From: JAZNQL01 sp045531205 | Lineage (GTDB): Bacteria > Bacillota > Clostridia > UMGS1883 > UMGS1540 | DNA: 51,903 nucleotides | Direction of reading: 5' to 3' | NCBI GenBank assembly: GCA_045531205.1 | Contig: JAZSDN010000026.1 | Coordinates: forward strand, 1-51,903 | In this document: piece after piece, positions 41,759 to 50,394 of the stretch | Layout: every line of letters starts with the position of its first letter | How positions within the stretch are numbered: the first letter of the stretch is position 1 | Notes under the pieces: model-generated | The model's database searches: none | Told to the model about the DNA's origin: nothing | What the model saw: the letters and a program-made list of their open reading frames with translations, nothing else | Made by a program: the position numbers and the translations under genes

Positions 41759-41938
41759 TTAAATTTCCTCTACCTTTACTAAATGTGAAACCTTTGTAAC
41801 CATTCCTCTGATCTGGGGAGTGTCGTTCTGTTCCACAGCATCTCTTATTTTCTTAAGACCGAGAGCTTCAACAGTTGCAATCTGGTCTTTCTTTGAACCG
41901 ATAATGCTTTTTGTGAGTGTAATTTTGAGTTTAGCCAA
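41759..41938 (-). CDS. rpmD: 50S ribosomal protein L30
   Basis: A 59-residue protein, below usual cut-offs and with a TTG start, so easily missed. It reads AKLKITLTKSIIGSKKDQ, then GLKKIRDAVEQNDTPQIRGM, ending HLVKVEEI. This is the bacterial L30 pattern. The site GGAGG lies 7 bases before TTG 41938. It fills the gap between rpsE and rplO, where L30 is expected. Confidence 0.95.
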   Translation of the reverse strand: MAKLKITLTKSIIGSKKDQIATVEALGLKKIRDAVEQNDTPQIRGMVTKVSHLVKVEEI

Positions 41939-41954
41939 CGCAAACCCTCCTATC

Positions 41955-42458
41955 TTACAATTCTTCTACTGTCTTACCGCGAAGTTTTGCAACTTCTTCA
42001 GCGCACTTAAGACTTGCAAGACCTGCCATTGTTGCTTCAATAACGTTTTTAGCGTTGTTGCTGCGAAGTGACTTTGTTCTTACATTTCTTACGCCTGCAA
42101 GTTCCATTACTGCACGAACTGCTCCGCCTGCGATAACACCTGTACCTTCAGCAGCGGGTTTCATAAGCACTCTACCAGCGCCATATTCACCTATTACTTC
42201 GTGAGGCAGTGTTCCATCAACAAGGGGAACATTTATCATATTTTTCTTTGCATCTTCTATGCCTTTTCTAACAGCATCAGGAATTTCAGCTGCTTTACCA
42301 AGACCGCTGCCAACGCGACCGTTCTTATCGCCTACAACAACAAGTGCTGTAAATCTGAAGTTACGACCACCCTTAACAACCTTTGCTACGCGGTTTATGG
42401 CAACAACTTTCTCGCTGAATTCTGACTCTGCTTCAGGTCTTCTATCTCTTTCTGCCAT
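41955..42458 (-). CDS. rpsE: 30S ribosomal protein S5
   Basis: A 167-residue protein of the small subunit involved in decoding accuracy. The dsRBD-like N-terminal half has VVKGGRNFRFTALVVVGDKN and GLGKAAEIPDAVRKG. The C-terminal half has KPAAEGTGVIAGGAVRAV. RBS AAGGAGGAAAATC, spacing 6. Sits between rplR and rpmD. Confidence 0.97.
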   Translation of the reverse strand: MAERDRRPEAESEFSEKVVAINRVAKVVKGGRNFRFTALVVVGDKNGRVGSGLGKAAEIPDAVRKGIEDAKKNMINVPLVDGTLPHEVIGEYGAGRVLMKPAAEGTGVIAGGAVRAVMELAGVRNVRTKSLRSNNAKNVIEATMAGLASLKCAEEVAKLRGKTVEEL

Positions 42459-42469
42459 GATTTTCCTCC

Positions 42470-42823
42470 TTAAAACTCGAGTCCGCCTTCGCGTGCACCT
42501 TCTGCAAGTTCCGCGATACGTCCATGGTAAATATACCCGCCACGGTCAAAAACTACTGTTTTTACGCCTTTTTCCAAAGCTTTTGCTGCTACAAGCTTGC
42601 CAACTTCTTTGGCTGCTTCTTTGTTTCCGCCGTAACCTTCAATATCCATTGAGGATGCTGCGGCTATTGTTACACCCTGTTCATCATCGATGATCTGAGC
42701 GTATATATTTTTGAGACTTCTGAAAACATTCAGTCTGGGACGTTCTGCTGTACCTGAAATGTTTTTACGGATTCTCATATGGCGTTTAAGCCTTGCCTTA
42801 TTACTGTCAGGCTTCTTTATCAT
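42470..42823 (-). CDS. rplR: 50S ribosomal protein L18
   Basis: A 117-residue 5S rRNA-binding protein. It opens MIKKPDSNKARLKRHMRIRK and has ERPRLNVFRSLKNIYAQIID and VVFDRGGYIYHGRIAELA. It ends AREGGLEF, as usual. Spacing to rplF is 17 bases. Confidence 0.97.
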   Translation of the reverse strand: MIKKPDSNKARLKRHMRIRKNISGTAERPRLNVFRSLKNIYAQIIDDEQGVTIAAASSMDIEGYGGNKEAAKEVGKLVAAKALEKGVKTVVFDRGGYIYHGRIAELAEGAREGGLEF

Positions 42824-42840
42824 CTCATACAGCTCCTCTC

Positions 42841-43386
42841 TTAACCTTTAGCTTTACCGGCTTTACCCTCTTTACGACGGATATGCTCAGTAACGTACTT
42901 AATACCTTTACCCTTATAAGGTTCGGGGGGTCTCTTTTCGCGGATTTCCGCTGCAAGCTGACCAACCTTCTGCTTATCTGCACCCTTTATAATAATTTTG
43001 TTGGGTGCGGGTGATTCAATTGTAAGACCTTCGGGAGCTTCCATCTCTACAGGATGTGAATAACCGAGGTTCATAACGAGTGTTTTACCCTGCATCTGCG
43101 CTCTGTAACCTACACCGTTGATTTCGAGTTCTTTCTCAAAACCGTTGGTTACACCTTCTACCATATTGGCAACAAGTGAACGAGTGAGGCCGTGCAGCGC
43201 TCTGTGCTGTTTTATATCTGAAGGACGTGTTACTAAAATTTCATTGCCTTCAACTTTAACGGTCATGTCAGGATGAAGTTCTTGGGTTAATGTACCCTTG
43301 GGGCCTTTAACTGTAAGTTCGTTGCCGTTGAACTTAACTTCAACGCCGGCAGGAACTGTTATAGGCAGTTTACCTATTCTTGACAT
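42841..43386 (-). CDS. rplF: 50S ribosomal protein L6
   Basis: A 181-residue protein near the sarcin-ricin loop. It opens MSRIGKLPITVPAGVEV. The C-terminal signature PPEPYKGKGIKY is present. The tail is extended by a few basic residues (RRKEGKAGKAKG). It lies between rpsH and rplR. Confidence 0.97.
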   Translation of the reverse strand: MSRIGKLPITVPAGVEVKFNGNELTVKGPKGTLTQELHPDMTVKVEGNEILVTRPSDIKQHRALHGLTRSLVANMVEGVTNGFEKELEINGVGYRAQMQGKTLVMNLGYSHPVEMEAPEGLTIESPAPNKIIIKGADKQKVGQLAAEIREKRPPEPYKGKGIKYVTEHIRRKEGKAGKAKG

Positions 43387-43416
43387 TTTTTCTCACCACC
43401 ATTTCTTAAATAATAA

Positions 43417-43815
43417 TTACCAGATGAATGCCAGTACTTCGCCGCCTACATTAAGAGCTCTGGCTTTCTTGTCTGTCATAATTCCTTTGGATGTTGATAT
43501 TATTGCTATTCCAAGACCTTTTAATACTCTGGGGAGTTCTTCACTGCTCGAGTATACTCTGAGGCCTGGCTTAGATATTCTTTTCAAACCTGAAATAACC
43601 TTTTCTTTGTTAGCACCGTATTTAAGTGTAACTCTGATTACTCCCTGTTTGCCGTCATCTATAACCTGATAACTTTTGATATAGCCTTCTTCGTTAAGAA
43701 TTTCAGCAATTGCTTTCTTCATATTGGAAGCAGGAATATCAACAGTTTCATGCTTTGCGGAATTTGCATTTCTTATGCGTGTAAGCATATCTGCAATAGG
43801 ATCTGTTATTTGCAT
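43417..43815 (-). CDS. rpsH: 30S ribosomal protein S8
   Basis: A 132-residue primary 16S rRNA-binding protein. It opens MQITDPIADMLTRIRNANSA and ends with STSKGIMTDKKARALNVGGE, then VLAFIW. In Escherichia coli S8 represses the spc operon through the rplE start region; nothing here shows that this holds. Confidence 0.97.
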   Translation of the reverse strand: MQITDPIADMLTRIRNANSAKHETVDIPASNMKKAIAEILNEEGYIKSYQVIDDGKQGVIRVTLKYGANKEKVISGLKRISKPGLRVYSSSEELPRVLKGLGIAIISTSKGIMTDKKARALNVGGEVLAFIW

Positions 43816-43842
43816 GTTACTACCTCCTTCTCCGTAGCTTTA

Positions 43843-44028
43843 TTACCAGCTGGCTTTCTTTACACCGGGAATCTGTCCCTTGTACGCAAGTTCTCTGAAG
43901 CAAATACGGCAAATACCATATTTTCTTAAGTATGCGTGAGGTCTTCCACAAATTCTGCATCTATTGTATTCTCGTGTACTATATTTCGGTGTACGCTGTT
44001 GCTTTAAAATCATTGACTTTTTAGCCAT
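43843..44028 (-). CDS. rpsN: 30S ribosomal protein S14, type Z
   Basis: A 61-residue zinc-binding S14 (type Z). It has Cys24-x2-Cys27 and Cys40-x2-Cys43 in NRCRICGRP and GICRICF, and the end KGQIPGVKKASW. The short zinc form in the spc section is typical of Firmicutes. It lies between rplE and rpsH. Confidence 0.97.
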   Translation of the reverse strand: MAKKSMILKQQRTPKYSTREYNRCRICGRPHAYLRKYGICRICFRELAYKGQIPGVKKASW

Positions 44029-44043
44029 TTAAATTACCTCCCC

Positions 44044-44589
44044 TCATCTTTCAAAGGGCGCACCCATGAGAGCTAAGAGCTCACGCGCCTCTTCATCGGT
44101 TGATGCTGTGGTTACGAATATAATATCCATACCTCTTACTTTGTCAACCTTATCATATTCAATTTCGGGGAATATGAGCTGTTCTTTAATACCCAGTGAG
44201 TAGTTTCCTCTGCCGTCAAAAGCGTTGGGGTTGATACCTCTGAAGTCACGAACTCGGGGAAGGGCAACATTGAACAGTCTATCTATAAATTCATACATTT
44301 TCTCACTTCTGAGAGTAACTTTACAGCCTATATTCATGCCTTGTCTGAGTTTAAAGTTAGCAACAGACTTTCTTGCCTTTGTTACAACAGGCTTCTGACC
44401 TGTGATAATAGCGAGGTCTCCGCAAGCTGCTTCAACAGCCTTGGGGTTGTCTTTTGCTTCACCCAAACCTATGTTTATTACAACTTTTTCAATCTTAGGA
44501 ATCTGCATTGTGCTCTTGTATTCAAACTTCTTCATAAGAGCAGGTGCAACTTCGTTAAGATATTTCTGCTTCATTGCAGACATTGGCAT
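44044..44589 (-). CDS. rplE: 50S ribosomal protein L5
   Basis: A 181-residue 5S rRNA-binding protein of the central protuberance. Signature stretches are NIGLGEAKDNPKAVE, TGQKPVVTKARKSVANFKLR and VRDFRGINPNAFDGRGNYSLG. The start follows GAAAGGAGG. It lies 19 bases after rplX. Confidence 0.97.
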   Translation of the reverse strand: MPMSAMKQKYLNEVAPALMKKFEYKSTMQIPKIEKVVINIGLGEAKDNPKAVEAACGDLAIITGQKPVVTKARKSVANFKLRQGMNIGCKVTLRSEKMYEFIDRLFNVALPRVRDFRGINPNAFDGRGNYSLGIKEQLIFPEIEYDKVDKVRGMDIIFVTTASTDEEARELLALMGAPFER

Positions 44590-44608
44590 TTCCTCCTTTC
44601 AACTAATC

Positions 44609-44932
44609 TTAATCGTTAAAGGTTTCATTGCATTTTTTGCAATATCTAACCGTTGTGCCGTTATCAAGCACTTTTCTGCCTATACGGGTAGGCTTGTTGC
44701 ACTTATTACAAACATGCATTACTTTTGATGCTGCAATAGCTGCTTCGGACTTGATGATTCCGCCTACATCACCCTGTCTTCTGGGTTTTGTGTGACGTGA
44801 TACCATCTTTATGCCTTCTACAACAACCTTTCCTTCAGCAGGAAGTACTCTTAAAACTTTACCGGTTTTGCCGCGGTCAACACCTGACATAACCTTTACT
44901 GTGTCATTCTTTTTAATATGCATTTTACTCAT
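44609..44932 (-). CDS. rplX: 50S ribosomal protein L24
   Basis: A 107-residue assembly-initiator protein with a KOW motif (KNDTVKVMSGVDRGKTGKVL). ATG 44932 is chosen because AAGGAGGT lies 7 bases upstream. A longer in-frame start at 44965 overlaps rplN and has no site. The C-terminal half holds CNKCNKPTRIG and VRYCKKCNE, two Cys pairs that may bind zinc. Confidence 0.95.
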   Translation of the reverse strand: MSKMHIKKNDTVKVMSGVDRGKTGKVLRVLPAEGKVVVEGIKMVSRHTKPRRQGDVGGIIKSEAAIAASKVMHVCNKCNKPTRIGRKVLDNGTTVRYCKKCNETFND

Positions 44933-44945
44933 ATCTGGCACCTCC

Positions 44946-45314
44946 TTACAGCACTTCGGGGGCAAGGGATATAATTTTCATATAATCCTTGTCACGAAGT
45001 TCACGTGCTACCGGCCCGAATATACGAGTTCCTCTCGGGTTTTTATCTTCTTTTATGATTACGGCTGCGTTTTCATCAAATTTGATGTAGCTGCCGTCTG
45101 CTCTTTTGAGTCCTCTTACAGAACGAACTATTACAGCCTTTACAACGTCGCCCTTCTTTACAACTCCGCCGGGAGTTGCCTTTTTAACTGAAGCTACGAT
45201 TACATCGCCGACGTTTGCTGTTTTCTTTAATGAGCCGCCAAGACACCTGATGCACATAATTTCTTTTGCGCCGGTGTTATCAGCAACTTTAAGAAGCGTC
45301 TGCTGTTGAATCAT
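44946..45314 (-). CDS. rplN: 50S ribosomal protein L14
   Basis: A 122-residue conserved subunit-interface protein. It reads MIQQQTLLKVADNTGAKEIM and ends with RDKDYMKIISLAPEVL. Key family stretch: FDENAAVIIKEDKNPRGTRI. It lies 14 bases after rpsQ. Confidence 0.98.
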   Translation of the reverse strand: MIQQQTLLKVADNTGAKEIMCIRCLGGSLKKTANVGDVIVASVKKATPGGVVKKGDVVKAVIVRSVRGLKRADGSYIKFDENAAVIIKEDKNPRGTRIFGPVARELRDKDYMKIISLAPEVL

Positions 45315-45328
45315 TTATTTTCACTCCT

Positions 45329-45586
45329 TTATCTTGCCTTTTCAACAATCTCAGCGACTCTCCATCTCTTGTCGTGGCTAAGACGTCTGGTTTCCATTAC
45401 TCTAACCTTATCACCTATACCACATTCGTTATTTTCATCGTGAGCCTTGAGCTTGTATGTTCTCTTTACGATTTTTCCGTAAAGCGGATGCTTTACATGG
45501 TCCATTACGGCTACAACAACTGTTTTATCCATTTTGTCGCTTACAACCGTACCAACTCTTACCTTACGAGCATTTCTTTCAGCCAT
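45329..45586 (-). CDS. rpsQ: 30S ribosomal protein S17
   Basis: An 85-residue OB-fold protein that binds 16S rRNA. It opens MAERNARKVRVGTVVSDKMD and has KTVVVAVMDHVKHPLYGKIV. ATG 45586 is chosen because AAAGGAGG lies just upstream. An earlier in-frame ATG at 45607 would overlap rpmC and swallow that site. Confidence 0.96.
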   Translation of the reverse strand: MAERNARKVRVGTVVSDKMDKTVVVAVMDHVKHPLYGKIVKRTYKLKAHDENNECGIGDKVRVMETRRLSHDKRWRVAEIVEKAR

Positions 45587-45603
45587 TTCGCTTCCTCCTT
45601 TCA

Positions 45604-45819
45604 TCAAACGGTTTTATCCGCTTTGATTTCGTTCTCTCTGATAACCGTTTTTACTCTTGCAATAGCTTTTTTAACTTCTGCAATTTTCATGGGGTTATCA
45701 AGCTGGTTTGTAGCGTGCTGAAAACGTAAGTTAAAAAGTTCTTTTTTCAAGTCCTGAAGCTGGTTCTGAAGCTCTGCGGGACTTGCCTGACGTATATCTT
45801 TAAGCTTCACTTGAATCAA
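45604..45819 (-). CDS. rpmC: 50S ribosomal protein L29
   Basis: A 71-residue helical hairpin protein near the exit tunnel. It contains LKKELFNLRFQHATNQLDNP and MKIAEVKKAIARVKTVIREN, both typical. Its start overlaps the end of rplP by 4 bases. Confidence 0.97.
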   Translation of the reverse strand: MIQVKLKDIRQASPAELQNQLQDLKKELFNLRFQHATNQLDNPMKIAEVKKAIARVKTVIRENEIKADKTV

Positions 45820-46241
45820 ACCTCCGTTCCTTCGGTTTCTTTTGAAACTATCTTACATTTTATGGGAAGCTTGTGCATAGCAAGACGTAATGCTTCACGC
45901 GCTGCTTCCTCGGACACTCCGCCTATTTCAAACATAACTCTGCCGGGCTTTACAACAGCTACCCAGTATTCGGGTGAACCTTTACCACTACCCATTCGGG
46001 TTTCAGCAGGCTTTTCTGTTATGGGCTTATCGGGGAATATCTTTATCCAAACCTGACCGCCTCTCTTGATGTAACGTGTCATCGCGATACGGGCTGCTTC
46101 TATCTGGTTTGAAGTAATCCATGCGGGTTCTGCTGCCTGAAGGCCAAATTCACCGTAGGTTATTTTGTTACCACGATGAGCTTCACCTTTAAGTCTGCCA
46201 CGCATAACTCTTCTGTGTTTAACTCTTTTAGGCATTAACAT
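45816..46241 (-). CDS. rplP: 50S ribosomal protein L16
   Basis: A 141-residue protein next to the A-site tRNA. It opens MLMPKRVKHRRVMRGRLKGE, matching the MLxPKR start of other bacteria, so the first ATG is kept. GSGKGSPEYWVAVVKPGRVM is the family signature. It overlaps the end of rpsC by 14 bases. Confidence 0.97.
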   Translation of the reverse strand: MLMPKRVKHRRVMRGRLKGEAHRGNKITYGEFGLQAAEPAWITSNQIEAARIAMTRYIKRGGQVWIKIFPDKPITEKPAETRMGSGKGSPEYWVAVVKPGRVMFEIGGVSEEAAREALRLAMHKLPIKCKIVSKETEGTEV

Positions 46242-46914
46242 TTTTCTTGCCTCCCTCCCTCTTGGGTGTTGCTGCTTTCTTGCTTTCAGGGAGAACTTCG
46301 CCCTTGTAAATCCAAACCTTTATACCTATTTTACCATAAGTTGTATCAGCTTCATAGAAACCGTAGTCTATGTCAGCTCTTAAGGTCTGGAGGGGAATTG
46401 TTCCCTCGTGGTACTGCTCGGTACGTGCGATTTCTGCACCGCCAAGACGACCACTGCATGAAGCTTTGATACCTTTAACGCCGAGTCTCATAGCTCTCTG
46501 CATTGTGGATTTCATAGCTCTTCTGAAAGATACACGCTTTTCAAGCTGTGCAGCAATGTTTTCTGCAACGAGCTGTGCGTTTGCATCAGCATTCTTAACT
46601 TCAACTATGCTAACGTTAACTGTTTTGCCTGTCATGCTTTCAAGCTGTTTCTTAAGCTTTTCGATAGCTTCGCCGTTTTTACCGATTACAACACCGGGCT
46701 TTGCAGCATGTACCAAAACGTTGATTTTATTTGTTGCACGTTCGATTTCAATTGTGGGAACGCCTGCAGCAAATAACTGCTTTTTGATAAATAATCTTAA
46801 TTTATGGTCTTCGATGAGGTTGTCACCGAATGCACGTTTTTCGGCATACCAACGGGAATCCCAGTCTTTAATTATACCGACTCTTAAACCGTGCGGATTT
46901 ACTTTCTGACCCAT
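46228..46914 (-). CDS. rpsC: 30S ribosomal protein S3
   Basis: A 228-residue protein at the mRNA entry tunnel with helicase function. The KH domain has PGVVIGKNGEAIEKLKKQLE. The C-terminal half has GRLGGAEIARTEQYHEGTIP and YGKIGIKVWIYKGEV. It ends in a short basic tail. It lies 12 bases after rplV. Confidence 0.97.
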   Translation of the reverse strand: MGQKVNPHGLRVGIIKDWDSRWYAEKRAFGDNLIEDHKLRLFIKKQLFAAGVPTIEIERATNKINVLVHAAKPGVVIGKNGEAIEKLKKQLESMTGKTVNVSIVEVKNADANAQLVAENIAAQLEKRVSFRRAMKSTMQRAMRLGVKGIKASCSGRLGGAEIARTEQYHEGTIPLQTLRADIDYGFYEADTTYGKIGIKVWIYKGEVLPESKKAATPKREGGKKNVNA

Positions 46915-46926
46915 AAGTCTGCCTCC

Positions 46927-47271
46927 TTACTTTTCTTTTACTACCAATGTAATATGACTTGTTCTTTTTCTGATTCTGAATGCTCTGCCCTGAGCTCTCG
47001 GACGAATACGCTTTAAGGTAGGACCTTCATTTGCGTATGCTTCCGAAACATAAAGTGTATCGGCTGAAAGGCCGAAGTTGTTCTCAGCATTGGCAATAGC
47101 AGAGTTTAACAGTTTTATAAGAAGCTCTGAAGCAGCTTTGGGTGTGTTCTTTAAGATACCCATAGCTTCTGCGACAGGCTTATTTCTTATAAGATCAATA
47201 ACGATCTTTACTTTTCTGGGCGCGATTCTTGCGTACTTTAATGTAGCGCTTGCAGATGTTCTGCCGTCCAT
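46927..47271 (-). CDS. rplV: 50S ribosomal protein L22
   Basis: A 114-residue protein lining the exit tunnel. It has RTSASATLKYARIAPRKVKI, then NSAIANAENNFGLSAD and RPRAQGRAFRIRKRTSHIT. ATG 47271 is chosen because AGGAGGAAT lies directly upstream. An earlier TTG in frame would include that site. Confidence 0.96.
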   Translation of the reverse strand: MDGRTSASATLKYARIAPRKVKIVIDLIRNKPVAEAMGILKNTPKAASELLIKLLNSAIANAENNFGLSADTLYVSEAYANEGPTLKRIRPRAQGRAFRIRKRTSHITLVVKEK

Positions 47272-47302
47272 TATTATTCCTCCTCTCAAAGATTACTGTG
47301 GC

Positions 47303-47578
47303 TTATCTGCCTGATGTTTTGGAGCCTGCATGGCCTTTATAAGTTCTTGTAGGTGCAAATTCTCCAAGCTTGTGTCCAACCATATCCTCTGTGATGTATA
47401 CAGGAACGTGCTTGCGTCCGTCATGAACAGCAATTGTGTGTCCTACCATCTCAGGGAAAATAGTGGAGCTTCTTGACCAGGTCTTTAATACTGTCTTTTT
47501 GCCACTATCATTGAGTTCTATTACACGTTTTAACAGTCTTTCTTCAACATAAGGTCCTTTTTTAACGGATCTTCCCAT
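47303..47578 (-). CDS. rpsS: 30S ribosomal protein S19
   Basis: A 91-residue head protein. It opens MGRSVKKGPYVEERLLKRVI and has TWSRSSTIFPEMVGHTIAVH and KLGEFAPTRTYKGHAG. Sits between rplB and rplV, as expected. Confidence 0.98.
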   Translation of the reverse strand: MGRSVKKGPYVEERLLKRVIELNDSGKKTVLKTWSRSSTIFPEMVGHTIAVHDGRKHVPVYITEDMVGHKLGEFAPTRTYKGHAGSKTSGR

Positions 47579-47593
47579 AAGACAAACCCTCCT

Positions 47594-48427
47594 TTACTTC
47601 TGGTTGCGATGTTTTACAATAAACTTCTCGCTTGCCTTCTTGTTCTTGCGGGTCTTAAGACCAAGTGCCGGTTTACCCCAAGGTGTAACAGGGCTGGGCA
47701 TACCGATAGGTGATTTACCTTCACCACCACCGTGAGGATGGTCGTTAGGATTCATTACAACACCACGAACGGTAGGTCTGATACCCATGTGACGTTTTCT
47801 GCCTGCTTTACCGATTGAAATGTTTGCATGGTCGTCGTTACCGAGCTGGCCAATTGTAGCAAGACAGTCAACTGCTATCATTCTAACTTCTCCGGAGGGA
47901 AGTCTAACCTGTGAATATTTGCCTTCTTTAGCCATAAGCTGTGCGTAGTTACCTGCTGAACGAACAAGCTGACCGCCCTTGCCGGGTGAAAGCTCGATGT
48001 TGTGAATCAAGGTACCAACGGGAATTGAGCTTATAGGAAGTGCATTACCGGGTGTAATATCAGCTGTAGCGCTTGATATTACTACATCGCCGTCTGTTAA
48101 GCCCTTGGGAGCGAGAATGTATCTCTTTTCGCCGTCTTCGTACTGAACAAGAGCGATGTTTGCTGAACGGTTAGGATCGTATTCGATACCGATAACTGTT
48201 GCAGGCATATCAAACTTATTACGTTTGAAATCTATAACTCTGTACTTCTGTTTGTTTCCGCCACCGCGATGACGTACTGTTATTCTGCCGTATGAATTTC
48301 TGCCGGCGTTTTTCTTCTGAGGTTCCAGCAATGAACGTTCTGGTTCATGCTTTGTAATTTCATCGAATGCCGAAACCGTCATCTGTCTGCGTGCCGGAGA
48401 AGTAGGTTTATATTTCTTAATTGCCAT
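47594..48427 (-). CDS. rplB: 50S ribosomal protein L2
   Basis: A 277-residue core protein near the peptidyl transferase centre. It has the invariant GGGEGKSPIGMPSPVTPWGK region containing the His thought to matter for activity just before it (DHPHGGGEG). The N-terminus is MAIKKYKPTSPARRQMTVS. It lies 20 bases after rplW. Confidence 0.98.
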   Translation of the reverse strand: MAIKKYKPTSPARRQMTVSAFDEITKHEPERSLLEPQKKNAGRNSYGRITVRHRGGGNKQKYRVIDFKRNKFDMPATVIGIEYDPNRSANIALVQYEDGEKRYILAPKGLTDGDVVISSATADITPGNALPISSIPVGTLIHNIELSPGKGGQLVRSAGNYAQLMAKEGKYSQVRLPSGEVRMIAVDCLATIGQLGNDDHANISIGKAGRKRHMGIRPTVRGVVMNPNDHPHGGGEGKSPIGMPSPVTPWGKPALGLKTRKNKKASEKFIVKHRNQK

Positions 48428-48447
48428 TTAAATCACTCCTCACTTAC

Positions 48448-48744
48448 TTATACAAGACTTTCAAAGAATTCGATGGTCTTGCTCTGCTCGGTAATTGTAA
48501 CAATGGCTTTCTTCCAGTCAGCTCTCTTGCCTTCGTGGAGACCCTGTCTCTTAACCTTACCAAGCACTCTCTGTGTGTTTACGCTTTCAACTTTAACGCC
48601 GGGGAAAACTTCTTCGATTGCTTTTTTAATTTCAATCTTGTTTGCCGTAAGCGCTACTTTGAAGGTGTACTTTCTTAAAGCTGCATCCTCCATACTTCTT
48701 TCTGAAATGATGGGGCTGATTATGATATCGTGTGCGCTTTTCAT
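48448..48744 (-). CDS. rplW: 50S ribosomal protein L23
   Basis: A 98-residue exit-tunnel protein that docks trigger factor and SRP. It has IISPIISERSMEDAALRKYT and FPGVKVESVNTQRVLGKVKR. Its ATG overlaps the stop of rplD by one base, implying coupling. Confidence 0.97.
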   Translation of the reverse strand: MKSAHDIIISPIISERSMEDAALRKYTFKVALTANKIEIKKAIEEVFPGVKVESVNTQRVLGKVKRQGLHEGKRADWKKAIVTITEQSKTIEFFESLV

Positions 48745-49367
48745 TATGCATACACCTCCTCAATTTTTTCAATGGCATCTTTTGCTATGATAAGTTTATC
48801 ATGCGCCAAGATTTCGTATACATTGAGTGTTCCTACAAAAGAAGTTGCAACACCCTTTACATTTCTTGATGAAAGATATACGTTTTCGTTCTTTTCGCCG
48901 GTAACGAACAATGCTTTACCGTCTACCGAGAAGTTTTTCAAAAGCTCTGTAACCTGCTTTGTTTTGATTTCGTCAAAGTTAAGCTCATCAAGAACAATAA
49001 TGTTTTCGTTTAAAACCTTATCGCTCAAAGCTGACTTCATAGCAAGCTTCTTAAGCTTTTTGTTAAGTGATGTTCTGTAATCACGGGGCTTGGGAGCAAA
49101 GATGATACCGCCTTTGATCCACTGAGCAGCTCTTGTGCTACCCTGTCTTGCGCGGCCTGTTCCCTTCTGACGGAAAGGCTTTGCGCCGCCGCCTGAAACT
49201 TCAGAACGTGTTTTTGCACTCTGTGTGCCCTGTCTCTGGTTAGCCAGATAATTTACTATAACGGAATGGATAGCGCTTTTGTTAACTTCACATCCGAAAA
49301 TGCTTTCGTTAAGTTCTATTTCGCCAGCCTTGCTTCCGTCCATTTTATATAAAACAGTCTTAGGCAT
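48744..49367 (-). CDS. rplD: 50S ribosomal protein L4
   Basis: A 207-residue protein with a long loop in the exit tunnel (KTRSEVSGGGAKPFRQKGTG, then RARQGSTRAAQWIKGGIIFA). In Escherichia coli L4 also represses the S10 operon through its leader. The structured leader at 50395-50685 makes a similar loop possible here, but this is not shown. Confidence 0.97.
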   Translation of the reverse strand: MPKTVLYKMDGSKAGEIELNESIFGCEVNKSAIHSVIVNYLANQRQGTQSAKTRSEVSGGGAKPFRQKGTGRARQGSTRAAQWIKGGIIFAPKPRDYRTSLNKKLKKLAMKSALSDKVLNENIIVLDELNFDEIKTKQVTELLKNFSVDGKALFVTGEKNENVYLSSRNVKGVATSFVGTLNVYEILAHDKLIIAKDAIEKIEEVYA

Positions 49368-49385
49368 GTTAAATCCTCCCTTCTA

Positions 49386-50015
49386 TTAAGCTTTTACACT
49401 GTTGCGTACAGAAACTATACCGCCGCGGGGACCGGGAACGGCGCCCTTGATGAGAAGAAGATTTCTCTCCTTGTCAACCTTTACAACGTAAAGATTCTGA
49501 ACTGTAACTGTATCTGTGCCCATGTGACCAGGTAATTTCTTACCTTTTCTTACCTTTGAAGGTGTTGAGCAAGCGCCCAAGGAACCAGGGCCTCTGTGGT
49601 ATTTGGAACCGTGAGTCATAGGACCTCTGTGTGTTCCAAAACGCTTAACTGTGCCTGCGTAACCTTTACCTTTTGAAGTACCTGTTACGTCAACCTTTTC
49701 ACCAGCTTCAAAAATGTCAGCTAATATTTCATCACCAACATTCAATGCTGATACATCGTCGAGTCTGAATTCCTTCAAAACCTTCTTGGGTGTAACCCCT
49801 GCTTTGTCAAAATGACCCTTCATAGGCTTTGTTACATTCTTTTCTTTAATTGTACCAAAGCCGAGCTGAACTGATTCGTAACCGTCATTTTCAGCTGTTT
49901 TCTTCTGTACTACGGAGCAGGGACCTGCTTCTACTACAGTTACCGGCAAAAGCTTTCCTTCTTCAGTGAAGAACTGTGTCATGCCGATTTTCTTACCAAT
50001 AATTGCCTTGTTCAT
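49386..50015 (-). CDS. rplC: 50S ribosomal protein L3
   Basis: A 209-residue protein that reaches the peptidyl transferase centre. It opens MNKAIIGKKIGMTQFFTEEG. The loop has RGPMTHGSKYHRGPGSLGAC, which contains the methylated-Gln neighbourhood of other L3 proteins, and GHMGTDTVTVQNL follows. It lies 49 bases after rpsJ. Confidence 0.98.
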   Translation of the reverse strand: MNKAIIGKKIGMTQFFTEEGKLLPVTVVEAGPCSVVQKKTAENDGYESVQLGFGTIKEKNVTKPMKGHFDKAGVTPKKVLKEFRLDDVSALNVGDEILADIFEAGEKVDVTGTSKGKGYAGTVKRFGTHRGPMTHGSKYHRGPGSLGACSTPSKVRKGKKLPGHMGTDTVTVQNLYVVKVDKERNLLLIKGAVPGPRGGIVSVRNSVKA

Positions 50016-50064
50016 GTCTTATTCCTCCTTATAGGTTATTGGTTGATGATTTTCTCACCAACAT

Positions 50065-50394
50065 TTACCTGGCGTTTTTGCCAACGAGTTTAATCTCGAT
50101 GCTAACACCTGCAGGTACGTCAAGGTTTCCTAAAGCTTCTGCTGTTTTGTTTGTGGGAGAGTTAATATCGATGAGTCTCTTATGAGTTCTCTGTTCGAAC
50201 TGCTCTCTGGAATCCTTGTACTTGTGAACTGCTCTTAATATTGTAACAATTTCTTTTTCAGTAGGAAGTGGAATAGGTCCTGAAACCTCTGAACCTGTTC
50301 TCTTTGCTGTTTCAACAATCTTCTCTGCTGTCTGATCAATAAGAGCATGATCGTACGCCTTTAAGCGTATTCTGATTTTTTGTTTTGCTGCCAT
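50065..50394 (-). CDS. rpsJ: 30S ribosomal protein S10
   Basis: A 109-residue protein, first gene of the supercluster and also a NusB partner in antitermination. It has KIRIRLKAYDHALIDQTAEK and the loop FEQRTHKRLIDINSPT. It is slightly longer than the usual 102, with the extra length at the C-terminal end (SIEIKLVGKNAR). RBS AAGGAGGCG. Confidence 0.97.
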   Translation of the reverse strand: MAAKQKIRIRLKAYDHALIDQTAEKIVETAKRTGSEVSGPIPLPTEKEIVTILRAVHKYKDSREQFEQRTHKRLIDINSPTNKTAEALGNLDVPAGVSIEIKLVGKNAR

